Positions 49,165 to 58,692 of a stretch of 64,000 nucleotides of DNA are shown one piece after another. A program made the position numbers and the translations under genes. The notes below the pieces were generated by a model. The model was not told the DNA's origin, did not search any database, and worked only from the letters and a program-made list of their open reading frames with translations. Source of the stretch: Chlorobiaceae bacterium (lineage in GTDB: Bacteria; Bacteroidota; Chlorobiia; Chlorobiales; Chlorobiaceae); contig JAAXWP010000002.1 of NCBI GenBank assembly GCA_013334925.1, forward strand, positions 62,001-126,000, given 5' to 3'. The first letter of the stretch is position 1; each line of letters begins with the position of its first letter.

Positions 49165-51261
49165 ATGCATCGCAGATTGCCTATGCCGGAAAGAAATCAC
49201 TCCCATTCCCGAGTGCTGAACATCCCGCCGAAATTTCTGGCAGGGCTGTTTATCGTGGTTATCGGACTGTTTTCCGGTACAGCACTGTATCAATACCACT
49301 CCAGAAAGGCGGAGCTGGAACATCTGCTCCACGAAGAGTCATCGATATTGATCCATGCGCTGACCGATGGCACCGAAAATGCCTTGCTGGGTTACCGGGA
49401 AAACTCGTCACTGGTCACTGGCGGACTGGTCGATCAGTTGCGACTGATCGAACGAATGGATCGTCGAAAACCGCTTACCTCGGCAGAACTGACCGAGATT
49501 GCCGGCGGCAACAGCATGTATCGGATCACGGTCATCGATCGAAACGGCAAACGGATCGCCTGGAATACCCCTCCCGACCATACTCCGGAGTTTCAGACCT
49601 GCAATCCAGCCGCCATACTGGAGCCATTGTTGACCGGAAAAACAGATATCCTCAATCTTGGCCTCAGAGAGAGCACATCGGGAAGAGGGCCGCGTCTCGT
49701 CGTAGCCGTTGCGCGTTCCAGAGGCGGCGCCATTGTAGGAAATGTCGATGCATCGCGGCTGGTGAACCTGAGAAAACAGCTTGGACCAGGCAGGCTCATC
49801 CAGCGGATCGGCGCAAACAACTCTGCGATTGACTACATCATATGGCAGGACTCGACCGCCATCATCTCGGCCACTCCCAATGTCACTGATGCGAGTTCGA
49901 TGCAGGATGACCCGACCCTGTCGAAAGCACAGCGACAAAACAGAACGATCGCCAGAACCATTAATTTCAACGGTCGAAAAGTCTATGAAATCATCAACCC
50001 GTTTATTTTCCAGGGAAACGAAATGGGGGTTCTGCGAATCGGGATGAAAACCGATCATATCGATGAAGCCACAAATCGACTGCGCACTCGACTCATCATG
50101 CTGCTCACCCTGGCACTGCTGGGTGTTGTTGCCGTCATCAGTCTCATGGTTTCCCGCCGCAACGAAGCACTCATTTCGACAGCATACCAGCGTGAACAAC
50201 GATTCTCTGCAGCCATTCTCGAAAATATGGCTGATGCCGTGATTTCGATCGATCCATCCGGAAGGATCACCCTGCTCAACAGGGCAGCCGAACAACTCTT
50301 CAGCATCGAAGGACAAGACGTCACTGGTCAGAACATCGGGGATATAGTCCCGGAATGCGGACGCATCTTTATGGAACTGACCGGTTCCGCGACCTCCATC
50401 ATCAACCGCGAATTCAATTGCACCGTCAACGATCACACCCTCGTCATCGCAGGAAATTTCAGTCCGCTTCCGGAGATTGACGCTGACCGGTCGAATGGAC
50501 GTGGAGCCAGAAAAAGGAGCGATATTGCGGGCGCCATGGCCGTGCTTCGAGACGTCACCGAACAGCGATTGATGCAGCGGATCATCGAACGTCAGGAAAA
50601 ACTGAGCGCCATGGGAGAGCTGGCCTCGGGTGTCGCTCATGAAATCAGAAACCCGCTCAACGCCATCGGTGTCCTGGGGCAGCGTCTCGATATCGAGTTC
50701 ACGCCGACAGGTTCCGAAGAAAAAGAGTACCACCATCTCGTCCGATCGATCGTTTCAGAAGTTCGCCGTGTCGATTCCATCATCCGGCGCTTTCTGAAAT
50801 TTGCACGTCCGCCGCAGCTTGTGCTGCTCGATACCGCTCTCGACAGCTGGCTTCAGGAATACCGTCCGGTGCTCGAGGGCGAGGCCGAAACCAAAGGCAT
50901 ACATCTGATCATGCAGTGTCATGCATCGTGCAGCCTCCCCGTCGACCGGGAGCAGTTGCAGCAGGTTCTGTTCAATCTGGTACGCAACGCTGTCGAGGCA
51001 TCTCCACACGGCAGCACGATCACGCTCTCGACAGGAAAATCCGCAGACAGAGCGTTCATAAAGGTTAAAGATAGCGGCCATGGAATTGATGAGGGAACAT
51101 TGTCAAAAATCTTCAATCTCTATTTCACCACGAAAAAGGATGGCACAGGCATGGGGCTGAGTATCGCCAACCAGATCGTGCAGGCTCATGGCGGCATGAT
51201 CGAGGTGGATAGCCAGCCCGGTTATGGCAGCCGGTTCACCATTGTACTGCCTTTGAGCTGA
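49165..51261 (+). CDS. Membrane sensor histidine kinase, NtrB/ZraS-like
   Basis: 698 aa; two TM segments flanking a periplasmic domain, PAS, MGELASGVAHEIRNPLNAIGVLGQRL, GTGMGLSIANQI. Confidence 0.92.
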   Translation: MHRRLPMPERNHSHSRVLNIPPKFLAGLFIVVIGLFSGTALYQYHSRKAELEHLLHEESSILIHALTDGTENALLGYRENSSLVTGGLVDQLRLIERMDRRKPLTSAELTEIAGGNSMYRITVIDRNGKRIAWNTPPDHTPEFQTCNPAAILEPLLTGKTDILNLGLRESTSGRGPRLVVAVARSRGGAIVGNVDASRLVNLRKQLGPGRLIQRIGANNSAIDYIIWQDSTAIISATPNVTDASSMQDDPTLSKAQRQNRTIARTINFNGRKVYEIINPFIFQGNEMGVLRIGMKTDHIDEATNRLRTRLIMLLTLALLGVVAVISLMVSRRNEALISTAYQREQRFSAAILENMADAVISIDPSGRITLLNRAAEQLFSIEGQDVTGQNIGDIVPECGRIFMELTGSATSIINREFNCTVNDHTLVIAGNFSPLPEIDADRSNGRGARKRSDIAGAMAVLRDVTEQRLMQRIIERQEKLSAMGELASGVAHEIRNPLNAIGVLGQRLDIEFTPTGSEEKEYHHLVRSIVSEVRRVDSIIRRFLKFARPPQLVLLDTALDSWLQEYRPVLEGEAETKGIHLIMQCHASCSLPVDREQLQQVLFNLVRNAVEASPHGSTITLSTGKSADRAFIKVKDSGHGIDEGTLSKIFNLYFTTKKDGTGMGLSIANQIVQAHGGMIEVDSQPGYGSRFTIVLPLS

Positions 51262-51288
51262 ACGACATTCATCGCATCAACACACGTT

Positions 51289-52650
51289 ATGGGTATGGAC
51301 TACACGATTCTCGTTGTCGAGGACGAACAGCTGCAACTGGAAAGCCTCTCCGGATTTCTGGCAAAACAGGGATACCGCGTTCTGAAAGCCTCGCATCCTG
51401 AACAGGCGATCACCATTGCGAAAGAGCAGGCCGTAGATCTGGTGCTTTCAGATTTCAGGATGCCGGGCATGAACGGCATTGAACTTCTTGGAAAACTCAA
51501 GGAGATAAACCCTGCCATCCAGGTAGTCATCATGACGGCATTCGGTACGATCGAATCGGCGACAGAGGCCATGAAACTGGGCGCGACCGATTACATCACC
51601 AAACCGATCGACCTCTACCGGCTGCAGGCCATGCTTCGAATAATCGTGGAACACTCACAGCTGCAGAGCGAGAACCGTCTTTTACGTCAGCAGTTATCTG
51701 ATCAGTTCAATTTCAGCGGCATCGTCTCCGAATCACCGGAAATGAACCAGGTGCTCAATGTGGCCGGCAGAGTCGCCGACAGCAGCGCTGCCGTGCTCAT
51801 CACCGGTGAAACGGGAACAGGCAAGGAGCTCGTGGCAAGAACCGTTCATTTTGCAGGTTTGCGCCGCGAAGGTCCATTCCTCGCCGTCAACTGCGCTGCC
51901 CTGCCGGAGAATCTGCTTGAAAACGAACTGTTCGGACATGAAAAAGGAGCCTTTACCGGGGCTGACCGTCAACGCAAAGGACGCTTTGAACTGGCGGAAG
52001 ATGGAACGCTGTTCATTGATGAAGTCGGTGAGATCCCTGTTGCCCTGCAGGTAAAACTGCTGCGTGTTCTGCAGGAAAAAGTGTTCGAGCGGATCGGCAG
52101 CAGCGAACCGATCAGAACAAATGCGAGAATAGTTGCTGCAACAAACCGAGATCTCGAAGCCATGGTACGTGACGGCACATTCCGTGAGGACCTCTTCTAT
52201 CGTCTGAATGTCGTCTCGATTCGGATTCCGCCACTGCGGGACAGGCGAGAAGACATTCGTCCGCTTGTCGAAGCGTACATTCGCAAATTTGCGGCGGAAA
52301 ACAACAAACGGATCGCGGGCATTTCACGGGAAGCCATGGATGCGCTTATGAAATATGACTATCCCGGCAACATACGTGAACTTGAGAACATCATTCAGCA
52401 ATCCATCGTCCTGTCCAGAACGGAAACCATCATGCGCTCCGACCTTCCCGGACGGGTGCTCGAACTGCCGAAAACGAGAACGTCGTCATCGGGAAACGAA
52501 TCACTGATCGAAAAGGTGGAAGCATTCGAACAGGCCATGATAACCGAGGCGATGAACCAGACCGGCCGTGTACAGACCAGGGCTGCGGAGCGTCTTGGAA
52601 TCACGGAACGTCATCTGCGCTACAAGCTGAAAAAGTACGGGATGAAATGA
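51289..52650 (+). CDS. Sigma-54-dependent response regulator, NtrC/ZraR-like
   Basis: 453 aa; REC, GETGTGKE, ELFGHEKGAFTGADRQRKG, C-terminal Fis HTH AAERLGITERHLRYKLKKYGMK. Confidence 0.94.
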   Translation: MGMDYTILVVEDEQLQLESLSGFLAKQGYRVLKASHPEQAITIAKEQAVDLVLSDFRMPGMNGIELLGKLKEINPAIQVVIMTAFGTIESATEAMKLGATDYITKPIDLYRLQAMLRIIVEHSQLQSENRLLRQQLSDQFNFSGIVSESPEMNQVLNVAGRVADSSAAVLITGETGTGKELVARTVHFAGLRREGPFLAVNCAALPENLLENELFGHEKGAFTGADRQRKGRFELAEDGTLFIDEVGEIPVALQVKLLRVLQEKVFERIGSSEPIRTNARIVAATNRDLEAMVRDGTFREDLFYRLNVVSIRIPPLRDRREDIRPLVEAYIRKFAAENNKRIAGISREAMDALMKYDYPGNIRELENIIQQSIVLSRTETIMRSDLPGRVLELPKTRTSSSGNESLIEKVEAFEQAMITEAMNQTGRVQTRAAERLGITERHLRYKLKKYGMK

Positions 52651-52660
52651 ACTGCTTCGG

Positions 52661-52698
52661 CCCGACCGTTTGGTCTTCATTTCGACCAACTGGTCGAA
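52661..52698 (+). promoter_or_regulatory. Tandem upstream activator palindromes (UAS) for the 52882 gene
   Basis: CCCGACCGTTTGGTCTTC (52661-52678) and TTCGACCAACTGGTCGAA (52681-52698, perfect 8-bp arms), 20 bp apart. Confidence 0.65.
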
Positions 52699-52785
52699 TT
52701 CAATCCCATACAGCTGTTTGCCGCCAAGAGGAAAACAACACTTAAGCTATTGATATAGAATCAGTTAAATAAAGCTACGAATTCC

Positions 52786-52801
52786 TGGCACGCAAATTGA
52801 A
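52786..52801 (+). promoter_or_regulatory. Putative sigma-54 (-24/-12) promoter
   Basis: TGGCACGCAAATTGAA, 81 bp before ATG at 52882; -12 element reads TTGA rather than TTGC. Confidence 0.6.
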
Positions 52802-52881
52802 AATGGTATATCGAGGGCAGAAACCTGCATAAGAGTGCCCCCGATCAATCATTATCAACCTTTCATTCACAGGAGTATGCC

Positions 52882-53196
52882 ATGAAAAAGTTTTTGAAAC
52901 TCACCGCCATGGCCGGAATGCTGCTGGGCACGATGCCAGCCGCTCAGGCACTTGCCGCTGGTAATCCCCTTTCGTCGCTCTTCAACCTGGGCTTCGTCGA
53001 TCTGAATGGCGACGGAATCAACGACAATGCTCCTGATGCCGATGGTGATGGTATTCCGAATGGTCAGGATCCCGATTACATCGCGCCACAAGATGGCACC
53101 GGTTACCGTAACGGCGCAACGACCGCTCCCGGAACCGGAACCGGAACAGGCATATGTGATGGCACCGGTCCCAAAGGTGCTACACGGGGACGCTGA
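52882..53196 (+). CDS. Small exported protein with DGDG / NGQDPDY / PQDGTG motif, paralog of the 48651 product
   Basis: 104 aa; signal peptide; DLNGDGINDNAPDADGDGIPNGQDPDYIAPQDGTGYRNGAT...DGTGPKG. Confidence 0.8.
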   Translation: MKKFLKLTAMAGMLLGTMPAAQALAAGNPLSSLFNLGFVDLNGDGINDNAPDADGDGIPNGQDPDYIAPQDGTGYRNGATTAPGTGTGTGICDGTGPKGATRGR

Positions 53197-53223
53197 CATG
53201 CAGTATCGCTGACGATCAAGATA

Positions 53224-53247
53224 AAGGAGCGTCACCTGACGCTCCTT
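53224..53247. terminator. Hairpin terminator/attenuator
   Basis: aaggagcgtca-cc-tgacgctcctt. Confidence 0.65.
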
Positions 53248-53288
53248 CAATTCTTATCGGTCAACTCAACAGAAATAACAAAAGCACC

Positions 53289-53624
53289 ATGAAAACGCTG
53301 CCTTGCGCCATCATCGCCCTGCTGCTGACCATACCCGGCCAGCAGGCGTCGGCAGAAGAAAACTTCGCGAGAAAACCTGGCCCTGAAAAGATCGAAACCA
53401 TCGCTGCTATCGACATCGAAAAATCGAGAAGAGTACACTTTGTCGACGAAGATGGGGACGGCATCAATGATGTCGTTCAGCAACGGGCATTGTTTCAGGG
53501 AAGCGTGCGTCATGATGGCGACTATCAGGAAAATCAGGGCCTCTTCATGAATGGAGAGAGCGGAATGAACGGACAGAATGGGTCCAGCAGTCAGAAATAT
53601 TCAGGGAAGGGTTTCAGAAAATAA
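53289..53624 (+). CDS. Small exported protein with one DEDGDGIND motif
   Basis: 111 aa; signal peptide; VHFVDEDGDGINDVVQQ ... GESGMNGQNGSSSQKYSGKGFRK. Confidence 0.65.
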   Translation: MKTLPCAIIALLLTIPGQQASAEENFARKPGPEKIETIAAIDIEKSRRVHFVDEDGDGINDVVQQRALFQGSVRHDGDYQENQGLFMNGESGMNGQNGSSSQKYSGKGFRK

Positions 53625-53648
53625 TCGGTTCAACTTCAGTTATCAGAC

Positions 53649-54803
53649 ATGAAACGAGCAATCGCCCTCATCTTTATCACACTCTGGCCATCGGTGAGCA
53701 TGGCGAACTGGCAGGCCAGGGCATCTGTCGAAACCAGTGTCGAAAACAACGTTTTTCGCAACAGCGACAATGAACACGATATCGTATCCGAAACCACGCT
53801 TTCTCTGAGCAGAACCTGGGCATGGAAGCCATGGAGTGCAGCCATCTCATACGAAGGAAGTTATGTCGGATTCATGGATCATGGCTCACATGATTATCTC
53901 TTTCATCAGGCTGGAATGTCCATGCAACGAAATCTGGAGCATGACGGATTCCTGCGCGGAGGTTTTCGTACGGCAATGAGATCGGATGGTGATGCCTATG
54001 AGCTCTATGACTATCGAGAATATCAGCTCTTCATCGATGCGAAGTTGCCTGTTAATGATCGACTGACGGTATTTACCGGTTACCATCTGCGCCAGCGAGC
54101 TTACGATGAACTCGATGAACTCGACAACATCGAGCACCGACTCTACGCAAGACTTCGCCATACATCAGTCAAAGGTCTGACACTGACACTCTCGTCTGAA
54201 CTGGGATTCAAAAGCTACCAGACCACAGATGGAAGCGAAAGCATCATCACCGGAAGCGGCTCCCGTTCCCGAAAAATCGTCACCACCGCCTCGAACGAAA
54301 CCACGCTGACAGCCGGTCAATGGATCAAGGAGCTGAATGCCACACGTCCAATCATTGACGAAAAGACCGGTTTGAGATTGTCGGTCGTGCATCGGAGCAA
54401 TTTCGGAGACCAGGCCATGGCGATCAGTGGCCTGAACGCCGATCAGTATACCGAAACCGATCTTTTCGATGACCCCTACAGCTACGAAAGTCTTGAACTG
54501 CGTGGCATGGTGTCAAGAGTGCTGCCCTATGGAGTCACCGCTCGCATCGGATTCGATTACGCCAACAAGGACTATCAGGATGCTGCACTGGATGCCATCG
54601 GTAATCCCCTGCCAGGTGAACCGATGAGACGTGACCGTCAATATTCGCTCTGGGCCCGCATGGAAAAATCATTCACCGTGAACGCATGGCACACAAACCT
54701 GAACCTCTACGGACAGTACCGGCACATCAGGAACAGCTCGAATGACTCGTATTACGACTACCGTGCAACAAGCTTTACCGCAGGTGCCGAACTGAATTTC
54801 TGA
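53649..54803 (+). CDS. Putative outer-membrane beta-barrel protein
   Basis: 384 aa; signal peptide; alternating amphipathic strands, aromatic C-terminus ending AGAELNF. Confidence 0.7.
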   Translation: MKRAIALIFITLWPSVSMANWQARASVETSVENNVFRNSDNEHDIVSETTLSLSRTWAWKPWSAAISYEGSYVGFMDHGSHDYLFHQAGMSMQRNLEHDGFLRGGFRTAMRSDGDAYELYDYREYQLFIDAKLPVNDRLTVFTGYHLRQRAYDELDELDNIEHRLYARLRHTSVKGLTLTLSSELGFKSYQTTDGSESIITGSGSRSRKIVTTASNETTLTAGQWIKELNATRPIIDEKTGLRLSVVHRSNFGDQAMAISGLNADQYTETDLFDDPYSYESLELRGMVSRVLPYGVTARIGFDYANKDYQDAALDAIGNPLPGEPMRRDRQYSLWARMEKSFTVNAWHTNLNLYGQYRHIRNSSNDSYYDYRATSFTAGAELNF

Positions 54804-54875
54804 ACCGCATGCAAACGCTTACCGAACGGGTTACGGTAAGCACTCTATCGACCAATAACCCATAACCTGGAGGAG

Positions 54876-55241
54876 ATGATTATGAAACAGAAAAAGATGT
54901 TGCTGGCGATGCTTGCCGTATCACTCTCATTTGACGCAGGAGTGACCATCGCCGCAGAAACGGGAGGTGTTCAGGTGCAACAACAGGAGCAGATCTATGG
55001 CAGCCAGCTCATGACGCAACAGGAGCGGATGGAATACCGCTCAAGCATGAGGTCGGCAAAAACACTGGAAGAACGGGAACGCATCCGCAACGAACATCAT
55101 GAAAAGATGAAAGTCCGAGCCCAGGAGCGTGGAGTCACCCTGCCGGACCAGCCGCCTGCCGGCGGTGCCGGAATGGGACCGGGAGCTGGCGGAGGCTGGG
55201 GTACTGGTGGCGGAGGCAGAGGTATGGGCCCGCGCCGTTAA
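54876..55241 (+). CDS. Small exported protein with charged helical core and Gly-rich C-terminus
   Basis: 121 aa; QIYGSQLMTQQERMEYRSSMRSAKTLEERERIRNEHHEKMKVRAQERGVTLPD then GAGGGWGTGGGGRGMGPRR. Confidence 0.7.
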   Translation: MIMKQKKMLLAMLAVSLSFDAGVTIAAETGGVQVQQQEQIYGSQLMTQQERMEYRSSMRSAKTLEERERIRNEHHEKMKVRAQERGVTLPDQPPAGGAGMGPGAGGGWGTGGGGRGMGPRR

Positions 55242-55245
55242 CTGT

Positions 55246-55284
55246 CATCCCTGGAGCGACGCGGTTGGGGTCGCTCCAGGGATG
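55246..55284. terminator. Rho-independent-like hairpin
   Basis: catccctggagcgac-gcggttggg-gtcgctccagggatg. Confidence 0.75.
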
Positions 55285-55307
55285 GTATTCTCAATGACGA
55301 CATGCCA

Positions 55308-56612
55308 TCAGTTAAAAACGACCAGGATTCCGGGATTCTTCAACCTGATTTTGAGCCATTCCCTGATTTTTTCTTTACTCGAACGATCGAGTGGCTTCAG
55401 AGAAGAGACCAGGACGCAGGTCCGGGATACTGGTTGAGTCCCGGTACTGTCAGCAAACTGATATGAATCGGCAAAAAAACAACCTGAAATTTCCGGATAT
55501 AGCGGCTTCAACTCTCGCAGCAACTGCAGACCGGTAGATTTTTGCGCGCGGAGACTATCCAGTTTCAGCCTGCTTCGCTGCAGATCGGCAGACAGACGGG
55601 AAATTTCGAATTTCAACTGATCGGATTCCCTGAACTGTTCAGAATTGTCCCCAATCACCAGCCCCTGTTCGAAGTCCAGAGTTACCTGTTCAAGACCGAA
55701 ATCCTTTGCGCGCTTTGTCAACTGCAATTTATCGGCATCTGTCAATGGTTTACCCCCGTAGACCATTGAAATAACACGATGGTCGGGATCGACGGCATAT
55801 CTGAAAAGATAGTCACCCCCGAAATAGCTCACGCTTCTGATGAATCGACCTGCATTTTCCGTAAAACGCTCCTTCTGCACCAGAAGGTAACCGAAATACA
55901 CGCTGGGTATCAGGGTAACCAGTATCACGACCGTGATCAGTCGATTGATATGTCGTTTTTTCGCTTCATCGATGTCCGTTCTGATTGGAAAACGCATCAA
56001 CCTGGAAAAAGCCACCGTTGCGAGTGCAATAAATACGGTATTTATGGCGAACAGATAGAACGCACCCAGAAAAAAGGCGATTTGTCCAGTCGCAAGGCCG
56101 TAACCGGCAGTGCACAGGGGAGGCATGAGTGCGGTGGCGATGGCGACTCCTGGTACGATGTTTCCTTTCAGTTTGGTTGTAAGGGATATCGTCCCGGCCA
56201 ATCCTCCGAAAAGCGCTACCAATACATCATAGATCGTGGGGCTCGTCCGGGCAAGCAGTTCCGAATGGGCGCTGGAGAGTGGACTGATGGCAAAATAGAG
56301 GGTCGAAGTTACCAGACTCACGAGCACCGCAAAGATATAATTCTGGAATGCCAGTCTCAGCAAGTGGAAATCATGGGTTGCCAGCCCATACCCCATTCCG
56401 TTGATCGGACCCATGAGAGGTGAAATCAGCATGGCGCCGATAATCACAGCTGTCGAGTTCATGTTGAGCCCAACCGATGCAAGAATGATCGCTGAAATGA
56501 GCACCCATATGCGAGCGCCTTTGAACGAGATATCCGACTCAAGCGTCTTCCGGATGTCATCGCTGCTCTCTGCGTCCTGCCTGATCGCAAGGTTACGAAG
56601 TAAACTGATCAT
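55308..56612 (-). CDS. DUF389-family membrane protein
   Basis: 434 aa; ARIWVLISAIILASVGLNMNSTAVIIGAMLISPLMGPINGMGYG. Confidence 0.88.
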   Translation of the reverse strand: MISLLRNLAIRQDAESSDDIRKTLESDISFKGARIWVLISAIILASVGLNMNSTAVIIGAMLISPLMGPINGMGYGLATHDFHLLRLAFQNYIFAVLVSLVTSTLYFAISPLSSAHSELLARTSPTIYDVLVALFGGLAGTISLTTKLKGNIVPGVAIATALMPPLCTAGYGLATGQIAFFLGAFYLFAINTVFIALATVAFSRLMRFPIRTDIDEAKKRHINRLITVVILVTLIPSVYFGYLLVQKERFTENAGRFIRSVSYFGGDYLFRYAVDPDHRVISMVYGGKPLTDADKLQLTKRAKDFGLEQVTLDFEQGLVIGDNSEQFRESDQLKFEISRLSADLQRSRLKLDSLRAQKSTGLQLLRELKPLYPEISGCFFADSYQFADSTGTQPVSRTCVLVSSLKPLDRSSKEKIREWLKIRLKNPGILVVFN

Positions 56613-57208
56613 GCTCCTGTTGAAATAAGTTAGACTTCTTTTGATGCAAAATAGACATTAAGTCAGTCATGAAACCGCCATACACTCTCCGTGATAGACT
56701 TTTTCAGCCCCAATCCATCACGAGCTGGCATGACTTCAGTAATGGCTCCGGCAAGATACCGTATCAACCTCCGTTCCGCAGCCATGTTCCAACCAGTGTC
56801 GCGCCACGCTCAGATTGACATCCGGAAAAAACCTTGCGCGACCCAATGACTGATCCCTTTCCAGTCCATGGCTACCACAGATATCGGACAAGAAATTCAG
56901 CCAGTCCAGGTCCATTAACGATCACAATCACCAAAAAACAAGGACTATTCATTCTCATTTTCATCACCTGCCGCTGCTGTATCACCCACAGTCTCATCTC
57001 AATACCGCACCAAATACATCAACCACCATACAGACACATACTAACAACTTGTATAACAGGTAGTTACAAACCCGAATACAACCGGCAAAACCACATGCGC
57101 CGTCTCAAAATCAAGAAGACAAACTCAATCTTATTTAACACACTTAACCAAAAAAGAAAACCATTATCTTATTGATATATAATAGGATAAAAAGAAATAA
57201 AATACATC

Positions 57209-57224
57209 TGGCACGCATATTGAT
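57209..57224 (+). promoter_or_regulatory. Putative sigma-54 (-24/-12) promoter of GT2 synthase gene
   Basis: TGGCACGCATATTGAT, 14/16 identical to the 52786 element; shared TATTGATATA about 39 bp upstream. Confidence 0.6.
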
Positions 57225-57267
57225 GTAAGAGCAGTAGAGAATCTTTCAACCCCTAATCTCTACTGCA

Positions 57268-58638
57268 ATGTCACAGAAAATAGGTACATTACACCCGATT
57301 GATTTCCGTGTTACCGGCACGCCGAAATCGAAAAGCGCTTACGCAACGGTAACCGCAAAATTCATCTACGCTTTGATCTTCGCAATCAGCTGGATGGCAC
57401 TTTCCGTCTGGATCTCCGCTCCATGGTATGACTCGCTCGGAGCTGAGATTGGCGTCGTTCCGGCCGGATTCCTGATCACCTTCATCGCCATCGTCCCAGG
57501 CTTCATCAATGCGTTCGTCTTCGTGTCGACCATTCTCGACAAACGGCCTCAGATCGGCAATATCGCCAAATACCCTCCGGCTACCGTCCTGGTTGCTGCC
57601 TACAACGAAGAGGCCTCGATCGGTGAAACCGTGGAAAGCCTTTTCAATCAGAACTACCCTGGCGATCTGAAGGTTATCGTCATCAACGACGGATCGAGCG
57701 ATAAAACCGCCTGGATCGTCAGAACGCTGACCCGCAAGTACGAGAACCTCGAACTGATCGACCTCGAAAAGAACGCCGGCAAAGCCAATGCCCTCAACCA
57801 GGGGCTGAAGGCCTGTTCGACCGACATCGTCATCACGGTCGATGCCGACTGCACCGCTCATGTCGATGCCATAAAAACCATCGTCGGGCGTTATCTGACC
57901 GATCCGGAAACCACGACTGCTGTGGCCGGTTCGATCATGGTCAGGAACCCGAAACAGAGCTGGATCACCAAGGCTCAGGAGTGGGACTATTTCCTCGGCA
58001 TCTCGATCACCAAGAGAATCCAGTCCATGTTCCAGGGCACGCTCGTCGCTCAGGGAGCCTTCTCGCTGTACGATCGCAGAACCCTGGTCGAGCTTGGCGG
58101 CTGGCCGGAGATGGTCGGTGAAGATATCGTGCTGACCTGGAAGATGCTGGACGCAGGTTACCGCGTTGGCCATGCCGAAAACGCTTATGTCTACACCACG
58201 ACCCCATCGACGCTCAAGCAGTTCGCACGTCAGCGCCGCCGCTGGTCGAGAGGCCTCATGGAAGCTTTCAAGGCAAACCCGCGAATTCTGTTCAGGCCAA
58301 GACTGACGATGATGTTCATCTGGTGGAATACACTCTATCCGCTGATGGATATCGCCTTCACGTTCGGATACATCCCGGGTATGATCCTGGCTCTGTTCGG
58401 CAAGTTCTGGATCGTCGGTCCCATGACCCTCTGCATCCTGCCGCTGACCATCCTGATGAACTCGGTCATGTACCAGCGCTGCAAGTCGTCACTCGAAGAG
58501 AAGCAGCTCACGACCCCGACCGACAAACTGGGACTGCTTATCTACAGTTTTGCCTATCCGATGTTCCTGCAGCCGGCCTGTGTCGTCGGATACTTCTCCG
58601 AGTTCATGAACATGAAGAAAACCTGGGGAACGAAGTAA
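57268..58638 (+). CDS. Processive membrane glycosyltransferase family 2 (PgaC/HasA-like)
   Basis: 456 aa; VLVAAYNEEASIGETVESL, TVDADC, GEDIVLTWKM, RQRRRWSRG, flanking TM helices. Confidence 0.9.
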   Translation: MSQKIGTLHPIDFRVTGTPKSKSAYATVTAKFIYALIFAISWMALSVWISAPWYDSLGAEIGVVPAGFLITFIAIVPGFINAFVFVSTILDKRPQIGNIAKYPPATVLVAAYNEEASIGETVESLFNQNYPGDLKVIVINDGSSDKTAWIVRTLTRKYENLELIDLEKNAGKANALNQGLKACSTDIVITVDADCTAHVDAIKTIVGRYLTDPETTTAVAGSIMVRNPKQSWITKAQEWDYFLGISITKRIQSMFQGTLVAQGAFSLYDRRTLVELGGWPEMVGEDIVLTWKMLDAGYRVGHAENAYVYTTTPSTLKQFARQRRRWSRGLMEAFKANPRILFRPRLTMMFIWWNTLYPLMDIAFTFGYIPGMILALFGKFWIVGPMTLCILPLTILMNSVMYQRCKSSLEEKQLTTPTDKLGLLIYSFAYPMFLQPACVVGYFSEFMNMKKTWGTK

Positions 58639-58692
58639 CCTGAATCGAATATCGATGCAATAACGATTACCTCCATCAGACAAACCACTCCC

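Noticed and set aside
49408-50736. 442-aa minus-strand ORF opposite the histidine kinase
   Set aside because: Shadow ORF; the plus-strand HK has full domain support
56640-57208. Looked for the paired TTCGACCN4GGTCGAA sites upstream of the GT2 promoter
   Set aside because: Not found; so the GT2 gene is not claimed as part of the same UAS regulon
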